Notes: generated by a model from the letters alone, not told the origin. A DNA stretch of 64,000 bases from Paracyclopina nana (GCA_019096065.1 JAGUCH010000001.1:5022001-5086000); one strand, 5' to 3'. Shown: positions 12,212 through 21,273, numbered from the stretch's first letter. Numbers and translations are program-made.

Positions 12212-13500
12212 ATGGTAATTATAATAGCACATTCTCACAAAAGACCGAAAAGCTCACTCTTCTCCCCCACGCATAGGCCCAGCCACCACAAGATATAGCT
12301 GCTGCAGTGGCCCTTGAGGTCAACCGCCAAATGAGAGCCAACGCTGCTGTTCAGCGTCGGCCTCAACAACTCCAACTGCTCCGCGAGACAGATAGCCGCT
12401 CCTTCCAGCAATGGCGGATGCATATCGAGTCCCAGTTTGAGGACTCGATAGAGCCGGAAGTCACCAAGAAGATGCTGATCAAGGCATCTATTGTCGGCCT
12501 TGCGTTGGAAATGATCAATTCCATCGACAAGAAGTCGAGCAATGATACGTACACCTACAAGCACTACCTCGACGACCTTGAAAAGGCCTTTGTGGACGAG
12601 TCGGCCCAAGAGGCCGCCAGGGTGGCATACGACACCGCCGCGCAGGGTCCCCATGAATCCGTAATGACCTGGGCGGCACGCCTCAAGTCGCTCTACCTGA
12701 GGGCTTTCGCCAATGATGCACCGCGGTGCGCCAAGGTCGACAAGGATCCAGAGGTCATTAGGAAGTTCACTATCAACCTGCGGGACCCTCAGACACGTTG
12801 GTTGGTAATCGCCAGCAAATATGATACGCTGACGGAGGCCGCTTCCAATGCATCCTCCAAGGAGTGCCTGGTAGGATTAGCCGGCGGCAAGGCCAACCCC
12901 CTGGGGCAAGGGGGCATCATGCAAATCACCCAAGAGGGCACCTCAGACCAACCCGACGTCGCCAAGATCATCGCCGCTCTAGGCGACAAGGCTAACATGA
13001 GATGCTACGGCTGCGGCGGCTACGGCCATCTCAAGGCTCAATGCACCAACCAACGCCCAAACGGCCAACGAGGGCGAGGAGGATTCCGGGGCCGGGGACG
13101 TGGCGGCCGCGGGCGTGGCAATAACACTCCATACCACGCCGCCCCGCCGGTCTCGCCCCAAGAATATAATAAATATCGCAACGCGCCATCGCACATGTGG
13201 CCAGTGCCCCGTGCACGCCTACACCTGGGCGGCGCCAAAAACCGGAGCCAGCCGGTCCTAAGGGACCGGCCATCAATGGAACCATCCATCACCTCACCAA
13301 ACACGTTCACATCTGACAAGGCCCGATCATTCCTCGCCCATATTTCCAACATTAATAAATCATACGTATCTGAAGTTCCAATACGCCTCAACAACGTCAA
13401 ATCAAGAGCACTCATCGACAGCGGTAATACGTGGAGGTCGGTCATCTCCTCCACGCTTGCAACCAAATTGGGGTTCACAAAGCTCAACTTGCGCCCCTGA
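12212..13500 (+). CDS. gag: Gag polyprotein with start of protease
   Basis: Structural (capsid/nucleocapsid) protein of the retrotransposon. The ATG at 12212-12214 is followed at once by a GT...AG stretch (12215-12276, 62 bp, GTAATT...GCATAG). Removing it joins ATG in frame to codon GCC at 12277, giving 408 aa; without splicing there is no in-frame ATG before residue about 20. Visible features are a helical capsid-type N-terminal half, a CCHC zinc knuckle (CYGCGGYGHLKAQC, residues about 244-257), then an RG-rich RNA-binding stretch. The retropepsin active site motif ALIDSGNTW (Asp about 382) lies in this frame near the end. The stop falls inside the protease domain, so a -1 frame change at about 13480-13497 is needed to continue into the next frame. 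Confidence 0.85.
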
Positions 13501-14378
13501 TAGGAGAAACTGTCAACACAGCGGGCCAAAACCAATCTCTAGAAATACTCGGCGAGGTACCAAAACCATTGATGCTTCACATCGGCACCTACCCGCAACC
13601 TTTCCCATTCCGACCAGCTGTCATTGCTAACCTCACCATGGACGTCAACCTGTCGGGGCCCTTCATGAAAGCCCACGACATAGACCAGCTACATAGTGCC
13701 AACTCGCTCCGCATTCGAGGACGAATGATCAAGTTGGCAGGGGGGACACTTAATGAAAATGACAGTCGCGCAATCAACGTCCATGCCGTCTACACACGGG
13801 GTGAAACCACAGTGGGGCCAATGTCTTGTTGCGCCATTCCCGCAAAAATCCCCACCTGGACCCGATCGCCGCACATCGATGGGATTGTTGAAGGATCAGG
13901 GGACTTCATGGAGGCCACTGAGCTGCACCCCTGGCAGCGAGCCCTCATCCGACCAGATGAAAAGGGCAACTGCGTTGTCGGGGTTATCAACACTACCGCA
14001 GAGCCTCTCATTATCCACAACAACACCCGGTACGGGCAAGTTGAAGGCTTGAGGCGAGTACCCACCGTGGCCAAGCTGGCAGCTGGAAGCTACGTAGCCA
14101 AGCTCGAGGGGGCCCAAACCCGGCCGCAGGGCCAGTATACGGCCGAGATGGCCCAAACCTTCATTCAAGAATTCGACCTAGAAAACAACGACATCTTGAG
14201 CACCCCTCAGCTAAAAGCTCGCACCTTGGCCCTGCTGCTACAATACCAGGACACCTTCAGCCTCGATGGGTCCTCGGGCCAAACCGACTTGGCCGAGCAC
14301 CGCATCGATATCATCCCGGTACTCAGCCCATTAACATCCGCCGGCGGCCCATCAACCCGCACTTGCAGAAGTCGCTAG
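13431..14378 (+). CDS. pol: Protease remainder and pro-RT linker frame
   Basis: This frame (-1 relative to gag) continues the aspartic protease after the DSG site: LEILGEVPKP, then FPFRPAVIANLTMDVNL and the LRIRG strand. It then carries a linker rich in conserved Ty3/gypsy residues (TLALLLQYQDTFS, DLAEHRID). It has no ATG start of its own, so it is read only by frameshift from gag. After HRID the homology continues in the next -1 frame (GTQPINIRRRPINPHLQ), so the last 25 or so codons here are probably not used. I saw no canonical slippery heptamer at either junction; either may instead be a one-base deletion in this copy or an assembly error. Confidence 0.75.
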   Translation: MEVGHLLHACNQIGVHKAQLAPLIGETVNTAGQNQSLEILGEVPKPLMLHIGTYPQPFPFRPAVIANLTMDVNLSGPFMKAHDIDQLHSANSLRIRGRMIKLAGGTLNENDSRAINVHAVYTRGETTVGPMSCCAIPAKIPTWTRSPHIDGIVEGSGDFMEATELHPWQRALIRPDEKGNCVVGVINTTAEPLIIHNNTRYGQVEGLRRVPTVAKLAAGSYVAKLEGAQTRPQGQYTAEMAQTFIQEFDLENNDILSTPQLKARTLALLLQYQDTFSLDGSSGQTDLAEHRIDIIPVLSPLTSAGGPSTRTCRSR

Positions 14379-17300
14379 AAGAACAAGTCCAGAAATGGCT
14401 CCAGGAAGGCATCATCGTCCCTATTCAGTCGCCCTGGTGCGCGCCGCTGGTTCCGGTCACCAAGAAGAATGGGAAGACCCGGTGGTGCGTGGATTACCGC
14501 GCACTGAACAAGGTAACCATCGTCGACACGCATCCCATTGGCGACATTCGGGATAACCTCAATCGGCTGGCGCACTCGCAAGTATTCTCTACCCTGGATA
14601 CGACGGGAGCCTTCCACCACGTTCCCGTGAGGGCCGAGGACATCCCGAAGACAGCATTCGCAGCCAATCACTCAACGTACGCATTCGCCTACATGCCGTT
14701 CGGCCTCACCAACGCGCCCCGAACGTATGCGCGCCTCATCCAGCGGGTCTTGGAAGGGATCCCATACGACATTGCCTTGCCATACCTCGACGACGTGCTG
14801 ATCCACAGCCGCGATGTAGAATCTCACTTCGGCCACCTGCAACGGGTACTGGACGCCCATCAACGGGCTGGCCTCAAACTGCAACCATCCAAATGCCACC
14901 TGTTCCGCCGTCGCATCACGTACCTGGGGCACGTCATCACTCCCGAGGGCCTCTCTGTGGTCCCCGAGTACATCGACGTGGTCAAGAAGTGGCCCCTGCC
15001 ACGAACCCGGCGGCAGCTACGCATCTTCCTGGGAAAGTGCGGCTATTACCGGTCCTTCATCAAGGATTACCAGAAGGTCGCCAAGGCGTTGACGGACAAA
15101 CTCAGCCGAGAAGAAGACGTTCCCGACACCGCCGAGTTCGAACCCCCGCTGGAATACGTTGCCGCTTTTGAGGAGCTTAAGAAGCGGCTGTGCATGGCGC
15201 CCATCCTGGCTTTCCCCGATTTTGAGAGCCCGCAGCCATTCATCCTGGATACCGACTGGAGCGGGGACAACCAGTGCGTGGGGGCCGTCCTGTCGCAAGT
15301 GCAAGGAGGAAAGGAGCGAGTCATCCTCTTTGGGGCCAAGAAGCTGACCCGGAGCCAGGCTAACTACTCCGCCACCCAAGGGGAACTCGCTGCCGTCATC
15401 ATCTGGCTGCGCAAGTGGCGGTATTACCTCCAATATCGGCCTTTCATCCTCCGCACGGACCATGCCGCCCTGCAATGGATTCGCACCATGGAGGAGCCCC
15501 GTAGCATGCTTGCCCGGTGGCTGGAGACCATCAGCCAGTTTGACTTCAAGGTCGTCCACCGGGCCGGAACCAAGCACGCCAACGCCGACGCCCTGAGTCG
15601 CGCCGAGCACGTCACCGACACCGAGGGCACGGACGTGTCCAATGAGAGCTGCGCGGGCGTCCAAGCGATGATAGCCTCGGCCGAGGCTGCCCTGGACATG
15701 GCCAACCCCGCCGAGTGGATCCAGGGGCAAACAGAGGACGAGGATTTGCAACTGGTGCGGCGATTGATCAGCCAGCAGAGCCGACCGAGCCCTGAGCACA
15801 AAGAGGCCGCCTCCCATCGAGGCAAGATCCTGCTGGGCCTCTTTGACAGCCTCTACCTGGATGATCAAGGTCTCCTTCGGTACAAGAAGGAAGAAGGACA
15901 AGGCCGAGAGGCTCGCCACCTGGTCGTGGTTCCTCGATCCTCGGAAGAAGGGCTAGTGAGGCACATTCACGAAACCATGGGTCATCAGGGCAGAGACACC
16001 ACTGTTGACCGGGTCTCCCGCCGGTTCTACATGCCTAACGCCACCCGAGTTGCCGCGGAGGTCGTGGCTACCTGCCGCATCTGCCAGAAACATCAGCCGG
16101 AGACCGCGGACCAACGTCACTCACTACATTCTCACCGGGCGGGCTATCCCTGGCAAAGGGTCGCCATCGACTACGTGGGGCCCCTCAAGCCCCCTGTCGA
16201 CGGACATCAGTACCTCTTCACCGTACGCGACCTCTTCAGCCGATGGATCGAGGCTTTCCCATGCGCCTCGGCCAACGCTGACACCGCCGTGAGGTTCCTG
16301 ACCTCAGAGATCATCCCGCGATATGGGCTAATGGAGAACCTCCATTCTGACCGAGGCACCCACTTCACCGCCGCCCTGTTCCAGCAAGTAGCCAAAGCAC
16401 TAGGTGTCCGGCACTCTACCACGCCGGCCTACAACCCTAAGTCTAACTGGGTTGAACGGGCCCACCGGGACCTCAACGGCCTCCTGGCCAAACTGGTCTG
16501 CGGGCGACCATCCCGCTGGAAGGAAGTACTGCCCGTCGCCCTGTTTATCATGCGCACCACCAAATGCCGCATGACCGGCTACGCCCCGTATGAACTGCTA
16601 TTTGGGCGGCCTGCCACCTCGCAACTGGACCTTCTGTTTGGAGACCCCCAACCACTTCTGAGAGAGGCCTCCGAGGCCGGGCAAGTTGCCCAGGCCCTCA
16701 AGGCTCGAATCCAGGCAGCCCATGAATGGGCCCGAAAGAACATGGCCACATCGATCAACCGACAAAGGATGGCCTACCACAAGGACAAGACGACGTATGT
16801 CCCGGGGCAACAGGTGTGGCTGTACACGCCCACCGTGGCCCGCCACATCTCCAAGAAGCTCCAAACCTTCTGGTCAGGCCCCTGGACCATACTTAGGAAG
16901 GTCAACGACGTGACCTTCGAGATCTTGCCTGACCCCTCATGGATTCGAAAGAAGTCCGAGGTCGTCTCGATAGACAGGCTCAAATTGTACCGGGCAGCGG
17001 CGGAAGATGCCCACGATGGCAATGCCGGCAACCCGCCGCCAGCCAATGCAGATCTATCCATGCGAGGTGATGAGTTTGCTGAAGATGTTGCGCTCCCTTC
17101 CGATGATGAAGGCGACAGTGAGAACAACATCGAGCTCCCAACAATCGGCCACGAAACAGCATCAGCACCGTCACCTCGGGAAACACGGTACCGCAAACGT
17201 AGGACCCAGGCGGAAATGCTGCAACAAGAAACAGCAGATTTCCTGGGGGCCGAAGTTGAAGTTGCCCATGGAGCATCATCTCCTGCAACCAGAACCAGAT

Positions 17301-17500
17301 CACGCTCAGGCCAAAAATCAGATCAACCAGATCCAGAGCTACCTCCGCTGGCACCAATCAACATGCCGCCATACAGACCCCTGGTAGCACAGCCTACGGT
17401 CACGATGCCACAATTCAGGCCACTGCCTGAAATGAGCGATTCTGAGAATGATGATTTTGCTACACCAACAAATTCGAGCAGTGCTTCAAGCACAGAATAG
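14315..17500 (+). CDS. pol: Pol: reverse transcriptase, RNase H, integrase
   Basis: Replication and integration enzyme of the element. RT begins at about 14318 (GTQPINIRRRPINP), with WCVDYRALNK and the catalytic YLDD box at 14783-14794. RNase H shows ILDTDWSG, TQGELAAV and LRTDHAAL. Integrase has the HH-CC zinc finger (HIHETMGHQG, then CRICQ) and the acidic triad: D at 16169-16171, D at 16349-16351, E at 16454-16456. The last spacing is 34 residues, one short of the usual DD35E, because NWVER stands where NGxVER is usual. A GPY/F-type module follows (FWSGPWTILRKV), then an acidic, Ser/Pro-rich tail of about 150 residues. The frame is open from 14045; I chose the start by homology. It has no own ATG and is expressed by frameshift from the protease frame. 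Confidence 0.9.
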   Translation, partial: PGTQPINIRRRPINPHLQKSLEEQVQKWLQEGIIVPIQSPWCAPLVPVTKKNGKTRWCVDYRALNKVTIVDTHPIGDIRDNLNRLAHSQVFSTLDTTGAFHHVPVRAEDIPKTAFAANHSTYAFAYMPFGLTNAPRTYARLIQRVLEGIPYDIALPYLDDVLIHSRDVESHFGHLQRVLDAHQRAGLKLQPSKCHLFRRRITYLGHVITPEGLSVVPEYIDVVKKWPLPRTRRQLRIFLGKCGYYRSFIKDYQKVAKALTDKLSREEDVPDTAEFEPPLEYVAAFEELKKRLCMAPILAFPDFESPQPFILDTDWSGDNQCVGAVLSQVQGGKERVILFGAKKLTRSQANYSATQGELAAVIIWLRKWRYYLQYRPFILRTDHAALQWIRTMEEPRSMLARWLETISQFDFKVVHRAGTKHANADALSRAEHVTDTEGTDVSNESCAGVQAMIASAEAALDMANPAEWIQGQTEDEDLQLVRRLISQQSRPSPEHKEAASHRGKILLGLFDSLYLDDQGLLRYKKEEGQGREARHLVVVPRSSEEGLVRHIHETMGHQGRDTTVDRVSRRFYMPNATRVAAEVVATCRICQKHQPETADQRHSLHSHRAGYPWQRVAIDYVGPLKPPVDGHQYLFTVRDLFSRWIEAFPCASANADTAVRFLTSEIIPRYGLMENLHSDRGTHFTAALFQQVAKALGVRHSTTPAYNPKSNWVERAHRDLNGLLAKLVCGRPSRWKEVLPVALFIMRTTKCRMTGYAPYELLFGRPATSQLDLLFGDPQPLLREASEAGQVAQALKARIQAAHEWARKNMATSINRQRMAYHKDKTTYVPGQQVWLYTPTVARHISKKLQTFWSGPWTILRKVNDVTFEILPDPSWIRKKSEVVSIDRLKLYRAAAEDAHDGNAGNPPPANADLSMRGDEFAEDVALPSDDEGDSENNIELPTIGHETASAPSPRETRYRKRRTQAEMLQQETADFLGAEVEVAHGASSPATRTRSRSGQKSDQPDPELPPLAPINMPPYRPLVAQPTVTMPQFRPLPEMSDSENDDFATPTNSSSASSTE

Positions 17501-17688
17501 CAAACGAATGAGCAGCACAACGAAAAGACGGCCGCAAAATTTTGGGGGCCCCCCTAAGTATACTTTGAAAATTCTGCGGCTTGAAAGAAAGCGCAATTAA
17601 TAAAGAAATAATAGCAGCACAAACCGGCAGGTGTACAATAATGAGGCAGCATGTCAACACGTTTCCTTTACTCTCTTTTCCAGAAGCA

Positions 17689-20016
17689 ATGTACTTCACA
17701 ATACTGATGACGTTCACACTACTACTCGAGGTGCCAAGCGCACAACCCCGGCCTCAACCTGCTCTACAGGAAGGAGGAGACGGACCACCTGAAGACCCGG
17801 CTGCCACCTTCACGGTGTTTGACTGCGAGTCACCAAAATCAACCCACGAGAGCGTCGACTTGAATGACCCGGACGAATGCGATGATATCGGCACCACCTA
17901 TGAATCGGCTGTCAACATCACCGTGCAGGTGCTGCAGACTGCGACGACCAAACCCGTCGCCGCCCACCGTTGCCACGTGACCCTGACCCGCGAAGTGACC
18001 AGATGCGGGTTCGACAGCGTCAGCTATGGGACTCAGATCGTTGCTTACCACCAGCCCTATACCGTGTCGCCCCAGGCCTGCCGCAAGGCGGTGGAACGGG
18101 GCTACCTGATCGTCGAGGGCCAACGGGTGAATGTGACCCTCAACGTGCCCGCCAACCTGGCTTACTTCTCTCGAGGAGGCCTTGACGGAGACCACCGATG
18201 CAGGACCATGTCATTCAGCCACAACGGTGTCATGTATCACCGCTCTTACGAGCAGACTAGGATCGACGCCCTTGTCACCGCCGTCTATGGAAAACTACAC
18301 ACCAGCTCTGGACGAGTGGTGTTCGATAATCACATCGTGGCCAACTACCGGGACAAGATCGTCCACGACACGCTCGAAGGCACCATGGTATGGGAAGCTC
18401 ATGACACCACCTGCATGGAAGAGACCTCTGAGGTCTATCAAGGGCCCGCTTCACTATACCCGCACCAGAACTCCACCATGCTAGGTCAGGTGGGGGATCT
18501 GCTCCTGATTGCCCGTGAGGAGGAATCCAGGTACGCAGGATTTGTCCTTAAGGGGGTCCAGTCGACCTGCCAGCGGCGGGTCTTCCGGACTCAGCTGAGG
18601 GACTTTGCAGTCGTCCTTCTCCGCCCGGGCGAGGCTCCCATCGCCGCGTCGACCCACCTGACGGAAGAGGTCCACCACGCTCACGTGCAAACCCAACTGG
18701 CTTTCCTGCACGCCGAGCACGCCCTGCATCTCGACGACCGGTTCAAATTCCTGCAGGACCTCATCTGCAAGAATGAGCGGAGCATCCTGCACACCAAGCT
18801 GCAGGACATGGCCAGCGGTGGGTCCTCCTACGCCACGCTTGACTCCCACGGGCCCGGCCATTTGGTCACCTGGGCTGGGGCGGTCGCCTACATCACCAGC
18901 TGCTACCCGATGCAGGCCATGACGCGTGCCTTCCCTAACTGCACGCAGGAGATCCCCGTGTTGGTCGGGAACCACTCCCGGTTCGCGGATCCCCTCTCCT
19001 TCATCTTGGTGGACCGGCCCAGCATCATACCCTGCGACGCCATCACGCCTGTGAAGTGGAGGATCCAGGGACACTGGATGTGTGCTACTCCTAGCATCCA
19101 CTCCTGCACGCCGCCATCGCAATTGGACCCCACCTCCGATCGACAACATGGACGCCCCTACGAGATTGGTCGGGGCCTAGGAGGCGGTATCTACTCCGCC
19201 CAGCAGCAGGCCGAGCACGCCCTCTACCTGCAGCTGTACCACGCGCGCGAGGCCGTGGTCACCACTCTGACGTCCAACGTCCTGAGGAACAGCTTCGCAC
19301 GCGGATCGGGGGCCACCACCCTCTGGTCCGAGGACGACATCGACATGATGGTCGACCAGGTGGGCAATGCCCTCATCCCTTTCTTTTCGACCGTGGGGAA
19401 ATACTGGAGCTACATGACCGGAGGTTTGGTGATCCTGGGCCTCATCAAGATCATCCTAGGCTCTATCATCCGTATGATTATCCTGTATCGCCGCCGGGGG
19501 CTTGGGTGGTGGTTGATGTACGGCCTGTGGCACACTGCCTTCATGGCTGTCGAACTCCCCTGGCGCATGGTAGCCAACCTGGGTAACGACGGACCCTTGT
19601 TCCCTGGCGGCGCCGATGAGGATGATGGTCACCCGGATTTCCGGCGCCGACCTCGCTGGAAGCGAGACCACCGAGAACGAGCGGCCACCGAGCTCAGTGA
19701 CTTCACCGTGCAAGATGGTTCGGAAACGGGAGAGAAAGACCCTTTGGATGCTCCGGACAAGTCGACATCGCCCCTCAAGGCTCTCCGCCGGTGGACGCGG
19801 CCCGACAAGGAGACCCAAGCATATCAGGACCTCCAAGCCCAGATCCGTACGATTCACCAGCAATACACGGATCTATACGGGGTCCTTCAGCAGACCCTTC
19901 CCCAGGCACGCGTGGTTGACGCGAATGGGACCCAGCCCAGCGCTCCCGCCATGGAGGGTCCCCCTCGAGGCTCCCTGCTAGACCTGACTCAATCCGTCAC
20001 TGCGAGGACACAGTAA
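17689..20016 (+). CDS. env: Env-like membrane glycoprotein
   Basis: About 775 aa. I chose the ATG at 17689 because it opens a good signal peptide (MYFTILMTFTLLLEVPSA). A pyrimidine tract ending in TTTTCCAG directly precedes it (to 17683) and could be the splice acceptor for a subgenomic env mRNA. The ectodomain begins with FDCESP and holds many Cys and five N-glycosylation sequons (NIT, NVT, NST, NCT, NHS). A C-terminal membrane segment lies at about 19405-19485 (GGLVILGLIKIILG), followed by an RRR stop-transfer, a second hydrophobic region and a long charged tail. No obvious furin-site plus fusion-peptide arrangement is seen in the ectodomain. The FDC start and Cys pattern recall jingchuvirus/mononegavirus-like glycoproteins captured by other arthropod retroelements; that assignment is inference. 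A baculovirus-F-like env is less likely. Confidence 0.7.
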   Translation: MYFTILMTFTLLLEVPSAQPRPQPALQEGGDGPPEDPAATFTVFDCESPKSTHESVDLNDPDECDDIGTTYESAVNITVQVLQTATTKPVAAHRCHVTLTREVTRCGFDSVSYGTQIVAYHQPYTVSPQACRKAVERGYLIVEGQRVNVTLNVPANLAYFSRGGLDGDHRCRTMSFSHNGVMYHRSYEQTRIDALVTAVYGKLHTSSGRVVFDNHIVANYRDKIVHDTLEGTMVWEAHDTTCMEETSEVYQGPASLYPHQNSTMLGQVGDLLLIAREEESRYAGFVLKGVQSTCQRRVFRTQLRDFAVVLLRPGEAPIAASTHLTEEVHHAHVQTQLAFLHAEHALHLDDRFKFLQDLICKNERSILHTKLQDMASGGSSYATLDSHGPGHLVTWAGAVAYITSCYPMQAMTRAFPNCTQEIPVLVGNHSRFADPLSFILVDRPSIIPCDAITPVKWRIQGHWMCATPSIHSCTPPSQLDPTSDRQHGRPYEIGRGLGGGIYSAQQQAEHALYLQLYHAREAVVTTLTSNVLRNSFARGSGATTLWSEDDIDMMVDQVGNALIPFFSTVGKYWSYMTGGLVILGLIKIILGSIIRMIILYRRRGLGWWLMYGLWHTAFMAVELPWRMVANLGNDGPLFPGGADEDDGHPDFRRRPRWKRDHRERAATELSDFTVQDGSETGEKDPLDAPDKSTSPLKALRRWTRPDKETQAYQDLQAQIRTIHQQYTDLYGVLQQTLPQARVVDANGTQPSAPAMEGPPRGSLLDLTQSVTARTQ

Positions 20017-20034
20017 CCTTCTAGCGTGGGGTGA

Positions 20035-20279
20035 TGTAGCAGGGAGCGTGTCGGCCTACGGGTCGACCGCTCGCTGCGCGCGCTCGCCTCGGGCGCGCGG
20101 TAGTATAACGAGTAGTATAGTGTGATCATCAGTAAAGGAAATAAATTCACCGCATTGACACGTGTTGTCTGCGGCCCAAAGACTGACCTCTGCTAGCCTC
20201 CAGGCCCGTCCCCGCTTGACGTAGCCTAGATACGAGTAGTGGCTTGATAAGTCACAGTAGTATATCTCGACCTACTACA
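20035..20279 (+). repeat. 3' LTR
   Basis: Same 245 bp as the 5' LTR with no difference seen by eye. It is preceded by a short purine-rich AGCGTGGGGTGA (20023-20034), a weak polypurine-tract candidate. It is followed by the target duplication GTTG and the remainder of the prolyl hydroxylase exon. Confidence 0.93.
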
Positions 20280-20815
20280 GTTGTCCAGGACATTCTGCAA
20301 CTTTTCCACAAAATATCTTTCTTCCATCCATAACATTCTCATAGCCTCGAGAGATGTGAAATAGTCATGGCCTCCATACGATGCCAAAGTTAGGGGCAAC
20401 AATTTGATGATAAGTATAAATATGACTTTGCTTGCCATAGCTGAATTGTCAGTCAATCATTTCAAAGTGAAAATGTTTACTCGAGTAAAGTTGAGGCAAA
20501 ACCTGTATTGCTCAGCAAAAATTGACCAGGTAACACTTCACTAAAAGTGCATCATAGTCCATTTCTAGTTTCTGAATGTGTCACAGAATAATGGCATAAA
20601 GTGGCCTTACGGCCACATAAAAGAGTTTTTTGAAAGTTGAAATTCTTATATATTACTACTTATTGAAGACACTTTTATCACTATGCATGTCATTTTGTCA
20701 ATGAGCCGCAAAATCATTAGCATAAGAAGCAAAATTGAAAAACTTGTGGTTTAACGAATAGTTAATGTAATATTTTACAAGTAAGGTGATCAAAAATATA
20801 TATCTAAAAAATCTT

Positions 20816-21097
20816 TTAAAAAAGGCTTTTAGGAACACTAGGGCAATTAGGACAAAAATCGTTCCCTTTTGTACCAAACTCGGTCAAGTTCTGCTCATTT
20901 TTACATTTTAAGCTTGGGCAATCTTTATCGTCAATTTTCTCTCCCAAAAAGCAGGCATAAAATTCTATTTTAGGTGGCTTTATGGCAAGAAAAAGTTTAC
21001 GCCATGAGTCATGATGTACCAAAGCTTTCAACTCGACTAATTTTATGACAACATCTTTCTCCAATTGTGTGGAAAACACAAGTCCTTGCATAATCAT
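20816..21097 (-). CDS. Hypothetical 93-aa protein
   Basis: A single open frame with a true ATG (MIMQGLVFST) and 93 codons. It contains three C-x(2-5)-C pairs near the C-terminus (CPSLKC, CPNCP), with no signal peptide, membrane segment or family I recognise. It lies between the divergent prolyl hydroxylase and methyltransferase genes, 177 bp from the latter's ATG. It could be an unspliced orphan gene, part of a 5' UTR, or chance. Low confidence. Confidence 0.25.
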   Translation of the reverse strand: MIMQGLVFSTQLEKDVVIKLVELKALVHHDSWRKLFLAIKPPKIEFYACFLGEKIDDKDCPSLKCKNEQNLTEFGTKGNDFCPNCPSVPKSLF

Positions 21098-21189
21098 GAA
21101 AACTTTTCAGAGAGGCGTAATAATAAAATATCCATTAGCCATCTTCCTGGACAGTTCACGCTAATCTGAGCGTCCTTGTATTCAACATG

Positions 21190-21197
21190 TATAAATA
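21190..21197 (+). promoter_or_regulatory. TATA box of methyltransferase gene
   Basis: TATAAATA lies 77 bp upstream of the ATG at 21274, in the expected orientation, and matches the TATAAATA found upstream of the cuticle-type gene at 24276. Confidence 0.55.
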
Positions 21198-21273
21198 CTT
21201 TAAAACGCCAAAACTGAAGCAGTTCAAGACCTGCAGTTGAATAAGTCGCTCATCGCAACTAAAAAAGTTAATC

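Larger units (their letters stand above)
11032..20279 (+). mobile_element. Complete Ty3/gypsy-type LTR retrotransposon with env-like gene
   Basis: A 9.2-kb element bounded by two 245-bp LTRs that appear identical (TGTAGCAGGG...CTACTACA). The flanking 4-bp duplication GTTG lies at 11028-11031 and 20280-20283. Domain order is gag, protease, RT, RNase H, integrase, env-like glycoprotein, as in Ty3/gypsy errantivirus-like or retrovirus-like elements. The element is visibly more GC-rich than its AT-rich surroundings, and its long frames have no internal stops apart from two frame changes. Identical LTRs mean very recent insertion. It sits antisense in exon 1 of the prolyl 4-hydroxylase gene. Confidence 0.95.
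8673..20438 (-). pseudogene. P4HA-like: Prolyl 4-hydroxylase alpha subunit, exon 1 split by a retrotransposon
   Basis: Encodes the collagen prolyl 4-hydroxylase alpha subunit, an ER Fe(II)/2-oxoglutarate dioxygenase. Exons (minus): 20280-20438 plus 10999-11027 (one exon, interrupted), 10467-10630, 10219-10410, 9945-10162, 9639-9890, 9343-9581, 9155-9287, 8828-9107, 8673-8767. All junctions keep frame; without the insert the product is 586 aa (human P4HA1 is about 534). The start is the ATG at 20438, followed by a signal peptide (MASKVIFILIIKLLPLTLAS). The N-terminal dimerisation/peptide-binding region contains the conserved LGHPINAYNLIK segment. The catalytic core keeps the iron ligands H-x-D (THPD) and the distal His plus 2-oxoglutarate Lys (KHAACPVLLGQKW). 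The LTR element lies between codons 53 and 54, antisense, so this allele cannot make the full protein. Every other exon is intact, implying very recent loss or a segregating insertion. Confidence 0.9.

Noticed and set aside
15017..15919. 300-aa minus-strand frame in the retrotransposon
   Set aside because: Shadow of the pol frame caused by high GC content; the plus strand carries RT/RNase H motifs.
12214..17683. Env mRNA made by splicing the gag ATG donor to the acceptor before env
   Set aside because: The join would put the gag ATG out of frame with env; the acceptor may be used with another leader donor, but none can be picked from sequence alone.
20439..20456. Six-residue longer start for prolyl hydroxylase
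   Set aside because: The codon at 20456 is TTG; the first ATG is at 20438 and opens the signal peptide directly.
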